This document shows positions 11,819-20,562 of a stretch of DNA of 64,000 bases, in pieces. Location: assembly GCA_024663395.1 (NCBI GenBank), contig JANFAH010000022.1, forward strand, positions 434,001-498,000, given 5' to 3'. The notes beneath the pieces are model-generated. The model made no database searches. It was not told where the DNA came from and saw nothing but the letters and a program-made list of their open reading frames with translations. Position numbers and translations under genes: made by a program. Origin of the DNA: Pisolithus tinctorius (Eukaryota; Basidiomycota; Agaricomycetes; Boletales; Pisolithaceae). Within the stretch, counting starts at the first letter, position 1, and the number at the start of each line of letters is the position of its first letter.

Positions 11819-14023
11819 GTGCTACACATCTTCATCAAAGACTTCGCCAAGATCGCGCGGCCGCTAGTCGCACTCACGCGGAAAGACATACCATTCACAT
11901 GGGAAGAACTGCAATGCGCTGCCATGCAACGACTCAAGGACGAAATTGTGAAGTCCCCCACACTCCGAAGAATTGACTACGAGTGCGGTCGTGAAGTAAT
12001 TTTGGCAGTCGACACATCAGTCATCGCAGTTGGCTACATCCTCTACCAGCTTGGCGAAGATGGCAGATGGTACCCAAGTCGCTTCAGATCCATCACCCTC
12101 AACGAAGTGGAAAGCTGCTACTCCCAGGCCAAGCTTGAGTTGTACGGTCTCTTCTGCGCGTTGCGCACGGTATGCATATACATCTTCGGTCTCACTAACT
12201 TCACTGTGGAGGTAGATGCAAAGTATATTAAGGGCATGATAAATAACCCAGATCTACAGCCTAACACGACGATCAATCGCTGGATCGCTGGCATGCTCCT
12301 CTTCTCATTCAAACTCGTCCACGTTCCTGCGGATAGGCATGCCGGCCCTGATGGCTTGTCCCACCGTCTGCGGTCGGAGCTCGACCCGCCCAAGGATGAC
12401 GACCACGAGGATTGGCTAGACCATTTTTATTCCTTCTCTACACAGGTTGTCAATGACCGCCCGCCTCCTATGTCACTTTCCAGTCAAGACCAGCATTCCC
12501 TACCGCCACCCACTTACCATCGGGCAAGCCTCCTGCCGCCTACATCCTTCTATCTCGCATTCTCTGCGACTGCTGATGCTAATAACCCTTCAGATACCCC
12601 AGATGACCCTGCCATTCCGCGGTCTGTGAAAGCTCGGGCACGCAAAGCAAAGATGGAAATGATCCGCGCATTCCTCGCGACCCACGAGCGTCCTCCTGAC
12701 CTTACTGATGCGCAGTACTCATCCTTCTTTAATTCGGCCAGCCGCTTCTTCCTCCTAGATGGCAACTTATGGTGTCGGGAACCGCACGGACGTCACCAGT
12801 TAGTTGTCGATGCATCCAAGCGGTACCATCTCATCAAGGAAGCGCATGACGACCTTGGGCACAAAGGTGTCTTCACGGTCCGCACACGCCTTCTCCTCTG
12901 CTTTTGGTGGCCTCTGCTTGTCGAGGATGTGAAGTGGTATGTCCGCACTTGTCATGAATGCCAGATCCGCCAGACGCAGAAGCTTCATATCCCCCCCACT
13001 GTACCCATGATAGGGGGCCTGTTTCATAAAGCTCACATTGACACGATGCTGATGCCCAAAGCCGGCGGCTACCGCTACATAGTACAGGCTCGTTGCGCAC
13101 TCACCTCTTACCCTGAATGGCACATGTTGCACACAGAAAATAGTACCACGCTTGCGTCCTTCATCTTCAAGGATATCCTATGCCGCTGGGGCCCGCTCAC
13201 CAAGATTGTCACTGACAATGGTCCCGCGTTCATCCAAGCCTTAGATGCCCTAGCCACACAATATCATATCTGTCACATCCGTATCTCTCCTTACAACTCT
13301 CAGGCTAATGGCATTGTAGAGCGCCGCCACTATGATGTTCGCGAGGCTATCATGAAGAGCTGCGAGAACGATGATCACTGCTGGCACACTGTTGCGCACT
13401 CCGTCTTCTGGGCCGAGCGGGTCACCATTCTGAAGTCTACAGGTTTATCCCCTTACTTCATGGTGCATGGTGTCGAGCCGCTGTTTCCATTTGATCTCGC
13501 TGAGGCTACCTTCCTCTTACCCCTATCCTGCGATGATGCAACACCACTGACTACCACAGAACTGATTGCTTGGCATGCGCGCCAGCTACAGAAGCATCAG
13601 GATGATTTAGATCAGGTCCACGGCAATGTCCTCCGCGCACGCTTCCAGTCTATCCAACAGTTCGAAACCGCCTTTCAGCATCGCATTAAAGACCATAACT
13701 TCGCTCCCAGCACCCTTGTGCTCGTTCGCAACTCCCGCGTAGAGAAAGAGCTGAACCGGAAGACAAAGCCGCGGTACATCGGTCCCATGGTTGTCCTTCG
13801 TTGGACCACTGGGGGCTCATACCTACTGGCCGAGTTGGATGGCTCCATCTCCAAGCTCCACTTCGCTGCATTCCACTTACTTCCCTACCACCCGCGGTCT
13901 CAAACCCGCGCAACTGTGACTCACGTTACCAGGCTAGATGATGAAGAACTAGACCACCTCCTTGACGAGGCTGAGGATGACCCCACTGATGATGATGTGG
14001 AGGCTTTTTCCATGGACAGCTGA
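11819..14023 (+). CDS. G1 RNase H and integrase
   Basis: This 734-residue frame is open throughout. RNase H is seen in VILAVDTSVIAVGYILYQ, then ESCYSQAKLELYGLFCAL and TVEVDAKYIKGMI. The integrase zinc motif is HLIKEAHDDLGHKG followed by CHECQ. The catalytic triad is HIDTM (about 13036), VTDNGPAF (about 13210) and NGIVERRHYD (about 13315). A GPY/F-type C-terminal module follows (KPRYIGPMVVL). The last about 40 residues are very acidic. It no longer joins RT without a frame change and has no start of its own, so it is a fragment of pol rather than a separate gene. Confidence 0.9.
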   Translation: MLHIFIKDFAKIARPLVALTRKDIPFTWEELQCAAMQRLKDEIVKSPTLRRIDYECGREVILAVDTSVIAVGYILYQLGEDGRWYPSRFRSITLNEVESCYSQAKLELYGLFCALRTVCIYIFGLTNFTVEVDAKYIKGMINNPDLQPNTTINRWIAGMLLFSFKLVHVPADRHAGPDGLSHRLRSELDPPKDDDHEDWLDHFYSFSTQVVNDRPPPMSLSSQDQHSLPPPTYHRASLLPPTSFYLAFSATADANNPSDTPDDPAIPRSVKARARKAKMEMIRAFLATHERPPDLTDAQYSSFFNSASRFFLLDGNLWCREPHGRHQLVVDASKRYHLIKEAHDDLGHKGVFTVRTRLLLCFWWPLLVEDVKWYVRTCHECQIRQTQKLHIPPTVPMIGGLFHKAHIDTMLMPKAGGYRYIVQARCALTSYPEWHMLHTENSTTLASFIFKDILCRWGPLTKIVTDNGPAFIQALDALATQYHICHIRISPYNSQANGIVERRHYDVREAIMKSCENDDHCWHTVAHSVFWAERVTILKSTGLSPYFMVHGVEPLFPFDLAEATFLLPLSCDDATPLTTTELIAWHARQLQKHQDDLDQVHGNVLRARFQSIQQFETAFQHRIKDHNFAPSTLVLVRNSRVEKELNRKTKPRYIGPMVVLRWTTGGSYLLAELDGSISKLHFAAFHLLPYHPRSQTRATVTHVTRLDDEELDHLLDEAEDDPTDDDVEAFSMDS

Positions 14024-14163
14024 CTATCCGTCCTTTCCAGTATCCACAGTTTGTCCATCGTGCTGTTCCCCCATACCCTCTTCTCCCACGATACCCATAC
14101 CTCCTTCCACGGCCTTGCCTGCCTCCCCGCGGCTTCTCCTACTATGCTCGTTCCTTCTCCCAT

Positions 14164-14196
14164 GCTGACTGGGGACAGTCAGCGTTCAAAGTCCCC
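14164..14196 (+). other. Potential RNA pseudoknot, copy A (G1 3' region)
   Basis: Stem 1 is GCTGACT (14164-14170) with AGTCAGC (14177-14183). The loop GGGGAC (14171-14176) can pair with GTCCCC (14191-14196) across a 7-nt linker, which is an H-type pseudoknot layout. A second copy with a compensatory change lies at 16288-16319. Confidence 0.55.
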
Positions 14197-14926
14197 CGCA
14201 GGGGTGACCAGCATACCACTTGATCCACCCGATATCAGACATAGTTCATTTCCTTTTATCTGTCTTACCCCGGGTTTCGTCCGGAGACCTCTATTCCACC
14301 CTGGGTTTCGTCCAGTGATTCTACTGATAGCTAGTCCTCACTCGAAAAACATACAAACTGCTTACAAAAAGTCCAAAACCATCCAGAAAAATAATAAAAC
14401 ACCGAATAAGTATTTAGCCAAAACAACGTCTCTCCTATCGCTCTTACTAGTCTCGCTGATGCCGTCCTCGGCTGCCCTATACCACGGATCCTCGCAACCA
14501 CCCTGCGCATTTCCCCTTCGATCGCGCAGTCAGCGTGCGCCCCTTGATCTACTTTTCTTTCAAATCTCCTTCCGTCTCCTTACATTTGATACACAAAGAC
14601 TGTCCCAGCTACCCAATAAACAGTCCCTTCACTTCCTCTTCAAGAGTCCATCACATCCTACCATCAAGATCACTTCACGAGGACTTACTGTTGAGAGAAG
14701 TCAAAAGTCGCACGAAGAAGACAAGTCGGGCAGTACCCCACACACTCTACCATACTGCGGCCGATTCAGGGCCAGTTCCATGCTGAGCAGACAGAAATCT
14801 TTCGTGGTACCCTGCTTCACAACCACACAGAATGGGCCAGAACAATGTGTTTTCCCACACATAAGGCGCGGAACGATCCCAGTACGACAGGTGATGCGGA
14901 CACAAACATACATACTACACAATGGC

Positions 14927-16014
14927 CTACTCGATCCCATGCTCTGCCAGCACCTCTGCAAGCTGCTCGATGCGCACCTGCAACCGAAGGTTGGCTGCAT
15001 GTGTGGCCACCGCCTCAGCCCTTACCATTGCGAGAGCCTGCAAGAGGTCTGTCGCGGTCTTGTTGCTCACCGCGCTGCGCCCAGAGGTCTTGCCCTTCCC
15101 ACAGGTTCTGCTCTCGACCACCTCCACAATGTTGTCGTCGTGAGCCCGCTTGGATGGACCGGCCTTAGGAGCCTTCGAGGATCGCGCTGCAGCGGATTAG
15201 TCTCAGTCGCGTTGAAATGCACTCGTCACTTACCAATCGATGCACCGGCCTGCGCCCGCTTTCCCATGGCCTTCATCGACTTCTCGCACCCCTGCTTCAT
15301 ACGCATGCAGCCATCGCATGTTCAACCCTCCAGACTGAAACACACCACGTTCTTCACCGAGCACCTCACACATGGCACCTTGTGCAGAACCGACCTGGGC
15401 GGGATCATGACCCTCGGTCCTGCCTCGTTCTCGCTCTCCGCAATGGTCTGTCGCAAACGCTGGAAATCTGCATGGTTTCCACGATGTTGCGAACCGCTTA
15501 GACTCACTTACCTTGCGAGCCGGTTGAGGGACCTCCACATGGGACATTTGCAGCCCTGCGCCTTCATTACCAACCTCCGCCGCAGTCTCCTCACCCATCT
15601 GGACGTCTTGCTCTGCCTTCATGCGTGCTTCGGCCTCCTCTGCGGTCCACCGCTCGTACCAATCGTCAGCCTCCGCCAGCGCGGGAGCATCCTCTGTGTC
15701 AACCCATATGGACACCCCGAGAGCCTTCCCTCGCTCGACCAGAGGCATCAGTACCGCCTGTTGCGGGCTCGTCAGCGTTGCGTGGCCAGGTCACCATACA
15801 CACCACCTACTGTCTTCTCTTCCCAGCGCCTCAACCATGTCGTCTTCTCCTCCCGCATGTCCTCCCAGTCGTCAGGCATGCACTTTGCCTCAGCCACGAG
15901 CCCTGCCGACGCAGCTGCAAGCTGCTCTCTTAAGGAGGCCTTTTCAGCCTCCGCGGGATCCGGAGTAGGCGCGTGAACGAGTTGGGAAAGGTGAGGGGCA
16001 CGGTTAGCAGACAT
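14927..16014 (-). pseudogene. G1 antisense gene: charged protein with Zn2Cys6-like motif
   Basis: It starts at ATG 16014 (MSANRAPHLSQLVHAP), about 310 bp inside the 3' LTR border and on the opposite strand. A charged helical part (PDPAEAEKASLREQLAA..., DDWEDMREEKTTWLRRWEEKT) leads, after one frame slip near 15780, to EADDWYERWTAEEAEARMKA. After an intron with a GTAAGT donor near 15511 come C-x2-C-x6-C (CVRCSVKNVVC) and a second C-x2-C-x6-C (CDGCMRMKQGC), with an in-frame TGA between them where Arg is likely. A last intron (GTAAGTGACGAG donor) leads to a basic stretch and a leucine-rich helix ending at TAG 14929-14927. The spacing fits the fungal binuclear zinc cluster. It is probably homologous in design to 30438-31526. 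The 641-residue plus-strand ORF here is a shadow. Confidence 0.75.
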
Positions 16015-16287
16015 GACTAGAGCGATAGAAAGGGTGATTGATGAGGGGGAAAGAATCAAATCGATGCGAAGGTTTGAGCCATGCACTAACAATTATATAC
16101 TTAGCAGCCATGAGGTGCTTATGTCATCGGTCCGGACGCCTATATGCGGTATTCAATGGTCTCCTCACATTCCTCGGCTCCACGCTTGCTTCGCTTCTAT
16201 GCGGAATCATCTGGTGTTCTCGAACCCTTGGCACCACACCATTGCCATCACCACACGGCAAGCTATTTATGTCCTCTGCACCACATG

Positions 16288-16319
16288 GCTGACCGGGGAT
16301 GGTCAGCATCTAAGTCCCC
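16288..16319 (+). other. Potential RNA pseudoknot, copy B (next to G1 3' LTR)
   Basis: Stem 1 is GCTGACC (16288-16294) with GGTCAGC (16301-16307). The loop GGGGAT can pair with GTCCCC (16314-16319) with one G-U pair. Compared with copy A, the closing pair is C-G instead of T-A, a compensatory change. The LTR starts seven bases downstream. Confidence 0.6.
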
Positions 16320-16325
16320 CACAGG

Positions 16326-16970
16326 TGTGAGGAATCCGCATTCCCTGGGTGCGTAAGCCCCTATCATTAACCGTTCCATGACTACTGTTACGTCCGCTCC
16401 CCTCTCGTGTTCACCATTGTTCACACACTACCTTCCCACGCCCTCGCTCCCTCTCATGCAATGCTATACCCGCGGCCGCTGTGCTCCGGTCATTGTTTTT
16501 CCTTGGACTCTTTTTCTTATCACGGGCTCTATTCCTTTAATGCTTGTAGTATACCCTCAGCCTCTGTTTGGCCAGTCTTGTTTGCACGCGCTGTCGCGCG
16601 GCTTTCCTTTACTGTACCCTGTCTTACTTAGGTTCCGGGTTTGTCCAGACTATAAAGCCCTGTACTTAGGTACAGAATGATACCTTTTGGCACTTGGAAG
16701 GTCACCACGAGTTTCTTTTCCACTTTGTCTACACCGCACATCTCACATTCCGCCGCGCACGAACTACGTATACCACTCGCATCGCCAGTACTACTCTGCA
16801 GACCACGCCGCACACGTCACAAAACACTACCGCTACAAAGCGCTGGGTCTCTCCTTCTAGTCCCGACAGTCCAGAATCCCTTGGGACGAACAATTCGTTC
16901 CCTTCATTTTTTATTGTTGTTATCTAAGCCATCTAGCTCGTGTTATACAGCTACTTGGACTTTTCCTACA
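16326..16970 (+). repeat. G1 3' LTR
   Basis: It matches 6910-7564 with scattered substitutions and a few short deletions (645 against 655 bp). The TATA box is at 16651-16656. It abuts the inner end of the T1 right inverted repeat. Confidence 0.9.
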
Positions 16971-16972
16971 GC

Positions 16973-17067
16973 GGTGTCTTGGGTCCCAAGGGGGTCAATT
17001 ACCAAGTCTAGTATTTATGGGTGCCTCGCCCACCGCCTTTCTGAGCGTGACTGTCTGGCTTTCCATA
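16973..17067 (-). repeat. Right terminal inverted repeat of T1
   Basis: Inverse of 3368-3462; it ends CTGGCTTTCCATA at 17067, directly before the GATTAT duplication. Confidence 0.85.
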
Positions 17068-17963
17068 GATTATATTGTGGGGATAAACTTCGCTAGGGAC
17101 AGTAGCTTCCATGTTATAAGGAGGAACCAAATGCGTGCTATCAGCCATGCCTGAGCCTCCTCTGATGACCTGCCGTAAGTAGGTTGAAGCAATATAGAAA
17201 GGACGGAAAAGCGAACCTTTGGACGGCAGAGCTTGAGTGCTCTTTTGTATACTCTCCTGTAGATGATCTACCACAGTTTTCATGGCAGAGACATCGACCT
17301 TATTCTGCTCCTGTGCCTTGATGGCCAGTTTGGCCTTTTTGGTACCAAATGACTCACCCAGTGCAGCACAAGCTTCCAGCCGCTGGAGCACTGAGACAGC
17401 TATAGGTTCCTGGCCTTTAAGAGCCTTAACATCGCATGTAAGGATGTGGAGAGGTGCCGGACGGATAGTGGTTTTGCCAGTTTTCTTGTCGTGCACGCTG
17501 ACCAAGTATCTGTGAGAAGGCAGGTAAGGGGTGTCAGAAAGGTGGTATAGAATAGTAGCTGAGAGTAGGGCGCACCGACATCCTGCAGCCTGGTTGGCCG
17601 AGTGGAAGTCAATGGAGTCGGTTTCTCCAGCAATGAGAGTGGGCAAATCAATGAACTCAGCATCGTCTGAGTCTCCTACAGCTTTCGCATTGCCCCTGGT
17701 CTGGTAGCAACTGAATGTGGTTGATTTTGAGGGTTTGATGGAGGGGAAATTAGCTGGGTTGAGATGGTGCTCAGGAGTTGATCAGGCTCATCATCAACAA
17801 GGCCAGGGAATGCACCAAGAACAGGGCCCAGTTGCAATTGGGGCTGGGTGGACAGCACAAAGGAGGCCTTTGCGTCGTCTCCAGCTTCACCATGCTTCCA
17901 CTTTTTTGAAACCAAGAGCCACAGTTCACAGGATTTTGAATCCATAGCAAGTTGTAAGGTCAG

Positions 17964-18249
17964 TGTAATGTCGATAAGAAGTGTAGAACTTTTAACGGTG
18001 GCACAACAAGAAGGATTCTTTGCTCTACTCGGGTTTCCAGACAATAGTGTCTTATTTCGAGGTAGGAAAGAAGTCCCTGTACAGTACACTACAAGGCCTA
18101 TTTTATAGGGTAGAGGTTAGGCATGAAATATGTCAGAGTAGCAGTACAGGTTAAGTAGGATCAAACAAACAAATGAGAAACCAATATATCTGTCATGAGA
18201 AAAACAACATCTAACCATACAGTTGACAGCGTCGGACCAAATCCTTACA
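17964..18249 (-). repeat. E1 3' LTR
   Basis: A 286-bp LTR, about 96% identical to 50508-50793: I count 11 differences, 10 of them transitions and mostly at CpG sites. A purine-rich tract (GGAGGGGGGAA on the minus strand, 18250-18260) adjoins it as the polypurine primer. Confidence 0.9.
18100..18107 (-). promoter_or_regulatory. TATA box in E1 LTR
   Basis: TATAAAAT on the minus strand within CCCTATAAAATAGGCC. The same box lies in the other LTR. Confidence 0.5.
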
Positions 18250-18294
18250 TTCCCCCCTCCAGGGTACAAAGTACCCTTCCTTCATGAAGTGTGC

Positions 18295-19755
18295 TTACTC
18301 AGCAACACCTCCGGCATTTTCCGTGTCTCCGCCTTGTTCCATTGTGTCATCCTCGCCTTCGGCATCTGCTACACCATTGTACTCTTCTCTGTACTCCTCC
18401 TCAAGACCTTTGATGGAGACGTCCACACCTACCGAGCTGACAGCGACATTAGAGGGATTGTGATCAGGCATGCCAGTGTGGTCAGGGAAGATGCCATAGT
18501 GGGAGATCACATCCAGGGTGATAGTAGAGGAGCTAGCGATGGGGGCAGGCGAGTGCGAACGGGTAGGCGTCTTATTATTCCTGTGGAAGCTACCCACCCT
18601 AGTTGCCTCCCTGCACTTACTCAAGTTTGACTTTCCAGTGCAACGAGCTTCCACAGGTGATGAACTGGGACATCCACCCAGTGGGCCCTTGGCATGGCGA
18701 TCATCCTCCTGATGGCCATGGTGATCCTGATAGCCTTGCTGGAAGTGCTCATGTTGGCACTTGAGTCATTCCGCCGCATCCCAGAGCATACTATTAAGTG
18801 TCTCTGTTTCTGCACCGTTGAGTATTTGTCCCCCCTCCCTCTCTTCCTTACTTCGCAGGTCTGCATCCACTCCCAGGACCTCTTTCTTAGTAGGGGCCAG
18901 ACATGTGATGACTGTATGAGTGTTGTCCCCTGGCTCGTAGTACACAAACCATGACCTCGTAGTAGCGTTGCCATTATAGGCATCCTGGAACTGGAGGTTT
19001 CCAGCAGGTACGTCAAGTGGATCTCCATCCTTCCACCGCAGAGCTTTATCATATTGGAAGTAGGAACAGACTTGTTCGCAGTGGACAAGCACTCGCCCTT
19101 CAGGGTTTCCTGAGCCCATAGTATCCCAGATAGCGAAGAAATCTGGGTTAATCCTCTCGATTAGGTTATTCTCAGCAGCATCTGACATGCTGGCTGTATA
19201 GGGCAATCGTGCGTCAGGTAAGTGGTTGATAGCTAGACTCTGGAGTTCACTGACCACTGCAGATAGTGTGTGCTGCAGTGTAGCTAGGGTGCCTGTGCTT
19301 AGGGTCCACTGCCTAGAATGTCGAATAATCAGGGGGGGAGTATGCGACCATTGTCGTCAACTACTCTGGCAATGGGCTGATTTATGGTTACCTTGGCGAG
19401 GGCGAGGGGTACACCTATCAGCGGTAGGTCTAGCTTGTCTGTGCCTGACCTTTTGACTGTGACTGTCATGCCTGTGGTTATTATGCCTAGGATTATGGAA
19501 TACACATGAGGGGGTATGATGGTCAGTGCAAGGATAGGCCTGATGAGAGCAGTTCTGGTAGTGGCATGGGGTCTTGGGTGGACGAGCAGGAGAACAATGG
19601 TGGCAAGTAGTAGGGCGAGATGGATGGTTTGTGCGAGGATGGGTGTTAGCTTGGTGGTTCCGAGGTCGAGATGGTCTAGCCAAAGGGAAGCTCTGGTATG
19701 TGGGTCGAGTTTTACAGTTGGGACATGGGTGGTGTGGGGAGCAGGTATCTGCTAC
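18295..19755 (-). pseudogene. E1 ORF3: Cys/His/Pro-rich extra protein after pol
   Basis: A single minus-strand frame runs from about 19755 to the stop at 18295, about 35 bp from the polypurine tract. It is broken by TGA codons at 19357 and 18766. The N-terminal part is rich in Pro, His and Cys pairs (HHPCPNCKTRP, CHHC, CHYQNCSHQAYPC). The middle part looks folded (INPDFFAIWDTMGSGNPEGR, then SWFVYYEPGDNTHTVITCLA). The C-terminal part is Ser/Thr-rich and then acidic. I do not recognise the family. The position suggests an accessory product made from the element's own transcript or a subgenomic RNA. No signal peptide or membrane segment is evident, so an envelope role is not supported. Confidence 0.6.
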
Positions 19756-20562
19756 CTAGTATGAGGGTGTGGGCTCCAGCCTAGAGATAGGTGATCTGAA
19801 GGGGTGAGTTTGACCCAAGGGGAGTTGCTCTAGCAGTAGGAGGGTGATAGGGATGAATGTGACTGAGTCGCATGAGTTGCTCGACTTGTAAACGAAAAGC
19901 GCAATGGATTAGAGAGTGCACAGGCCTCAGGCTAGCCTGGAAAGCGGTCGCAACTGTGCTTACAGCTCAGTGCTAGGCAAGGAAAGGTGAAGGGGTCGTG
20001 TTGACGTCATTACTCTGCTTCCTCTCTCTGTCTCTAACTTGGGGGCTTCAAAGTTTTTTTTTTTCCTCTCGATGAAGACAGGTATATGTGTAGCTACATG
20101 CCAAGTATGTAACTACGAAGTAAGCGATGTCAAAGGTGAAAAGATCGACAACAAATGATGGGAATTAGGTGAGATTGACATAACAAGGGCCATGAGGCCA
20201 GAATAGCATCGGTAATCAAAAGAGAGACTAAATGTAAGTGAAGCGAAAGTGATCCAAATAGAAGCGAACAAGAAGAGAATGAGAGCGACAGCAAAGTGCT
20301 CACATAGCCCATAGTGTGGACCTGAAGAGTGCCAGTGAGTGAGTATAGGCAACTGGACACCTGTCACAAGTGTCAGACTTCATCGCAATGACTAGGGAGA
20401 GTGTCGGAAGGTGATGCGACTATGGGGGAAGTAAGTCGACAGAGGAGGATGTAGCACTGGGTGACCTAGAGTGCAGAGGGTGTTGAAGCCACTCGAGAGG
20501 GGTTGCATTTGTGTCACATTTGCCAGAAACCCTATAGCCACTTAGTAGACCTCCTATTGACA
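19756..20562. other. E1 spacer between integrase and ORF3
   Basis: No coding sequence is recognised. There is a 9-10 nt T run near 20055 and a short-period GAG/AGT-rich stretch. Confidence 0.45.

Larger units (their letters stand above)
6910..16970 (+). mobile_element. G1: Ty3/gypsy retrotransposon, decayed
   Basis: Two LTRs (655 and 645 bp, TGTGAGG...CCTACA) flank gag, protease, RT, RNase H and integrase in gypsy order, followed by an antisense gene. No target duplication is found: CCCAT lies before the 5' LTR and GCGGT after the 3' LTR. The left flank is satellite and the right flank is the inner part of the T1 right repeat, so one side has been rearranged since insertion. Stops and frameshifts make it non-autonomous today. 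Confidence 0.93.
3368..17067. mobile_element. T1: composite DNA-transposon-like insertion in A49
   Basis: The ends are TATGGAAAGCCAGAC at 3368 and its inverse ending at 17067. The terminal inverted repeats are nearly identical over 27 bp and can be followed, imperfectly, for about 95 bp. Flanking GATTAT (3362-3367 and 17068-17073) is a 6-bp target duplication. Removing the insert and one copy restores the A49 reading frame, which is independent proof of the borders. No transposase is seen, so T1 is non-autonomous. Its present cargo is palindrome P1, a satellite and gypsy G1. Without G1 it would be about 3.6 kb. The superfamily is uncertain: 6 bp is not the hAT (8) or Mutator (9-11) length. 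Confidence 0.9.
2551..17945 (-). pseudogene. RPA49: RNA polymerase I subunit A49 gene, split by a 13.7-kb insertion
   Basis: A49 forms a heterodimer on RNA polymerase I and helps rDNA transcription in the nucleolus. Exons read 17945-17816, 17753-17576, 17509-17217, 17161-17068 continued at 3361-3210, 3162-3001, 2942-2817, 2764-2739 and 2687-2551, with GT-AG introns of 47-66 bp. Family landmarks include LGPVLANFPSIKP across the first splice, LIAGETDSIDF, GKTTIRPAPLHIL, ALGESFGTKKAKLAIKAQEQ, EVYPHNII joined to PETEWKTLS across the insertion, LLTHMFALYLRVDEYATH and LPDSAAETKRALLKVPLEF before a basic tail. Defects are the T1 insertion, a probable 1-bp deletion near 17145, and an in-frame TAA at 3083-3081. 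Element E1 also separates the ATG at 17945 from its upstream region. The otherwise good splice sites suggest recent loss or a duplicate copy. The identity rests on motif recall and could be confirmed by a Pfam RNA_pol_I_A49 search. Confidence 0.9.

Noticed and set aside
14051..15976. 641-codon ORF on the plus strand
   Set aside because: It is the shadow of the antisense gene at 14927-16014, whose minus strand has splice sites, Cys motifs and a sensible composition.
17964..18249. Solo LTR upstream of A49
   Set aside because: The GTCAG flanks pair it with the LTR at 50508-50793, and a polypurine tract adjoins it, so it is the 3' LTR of E1.
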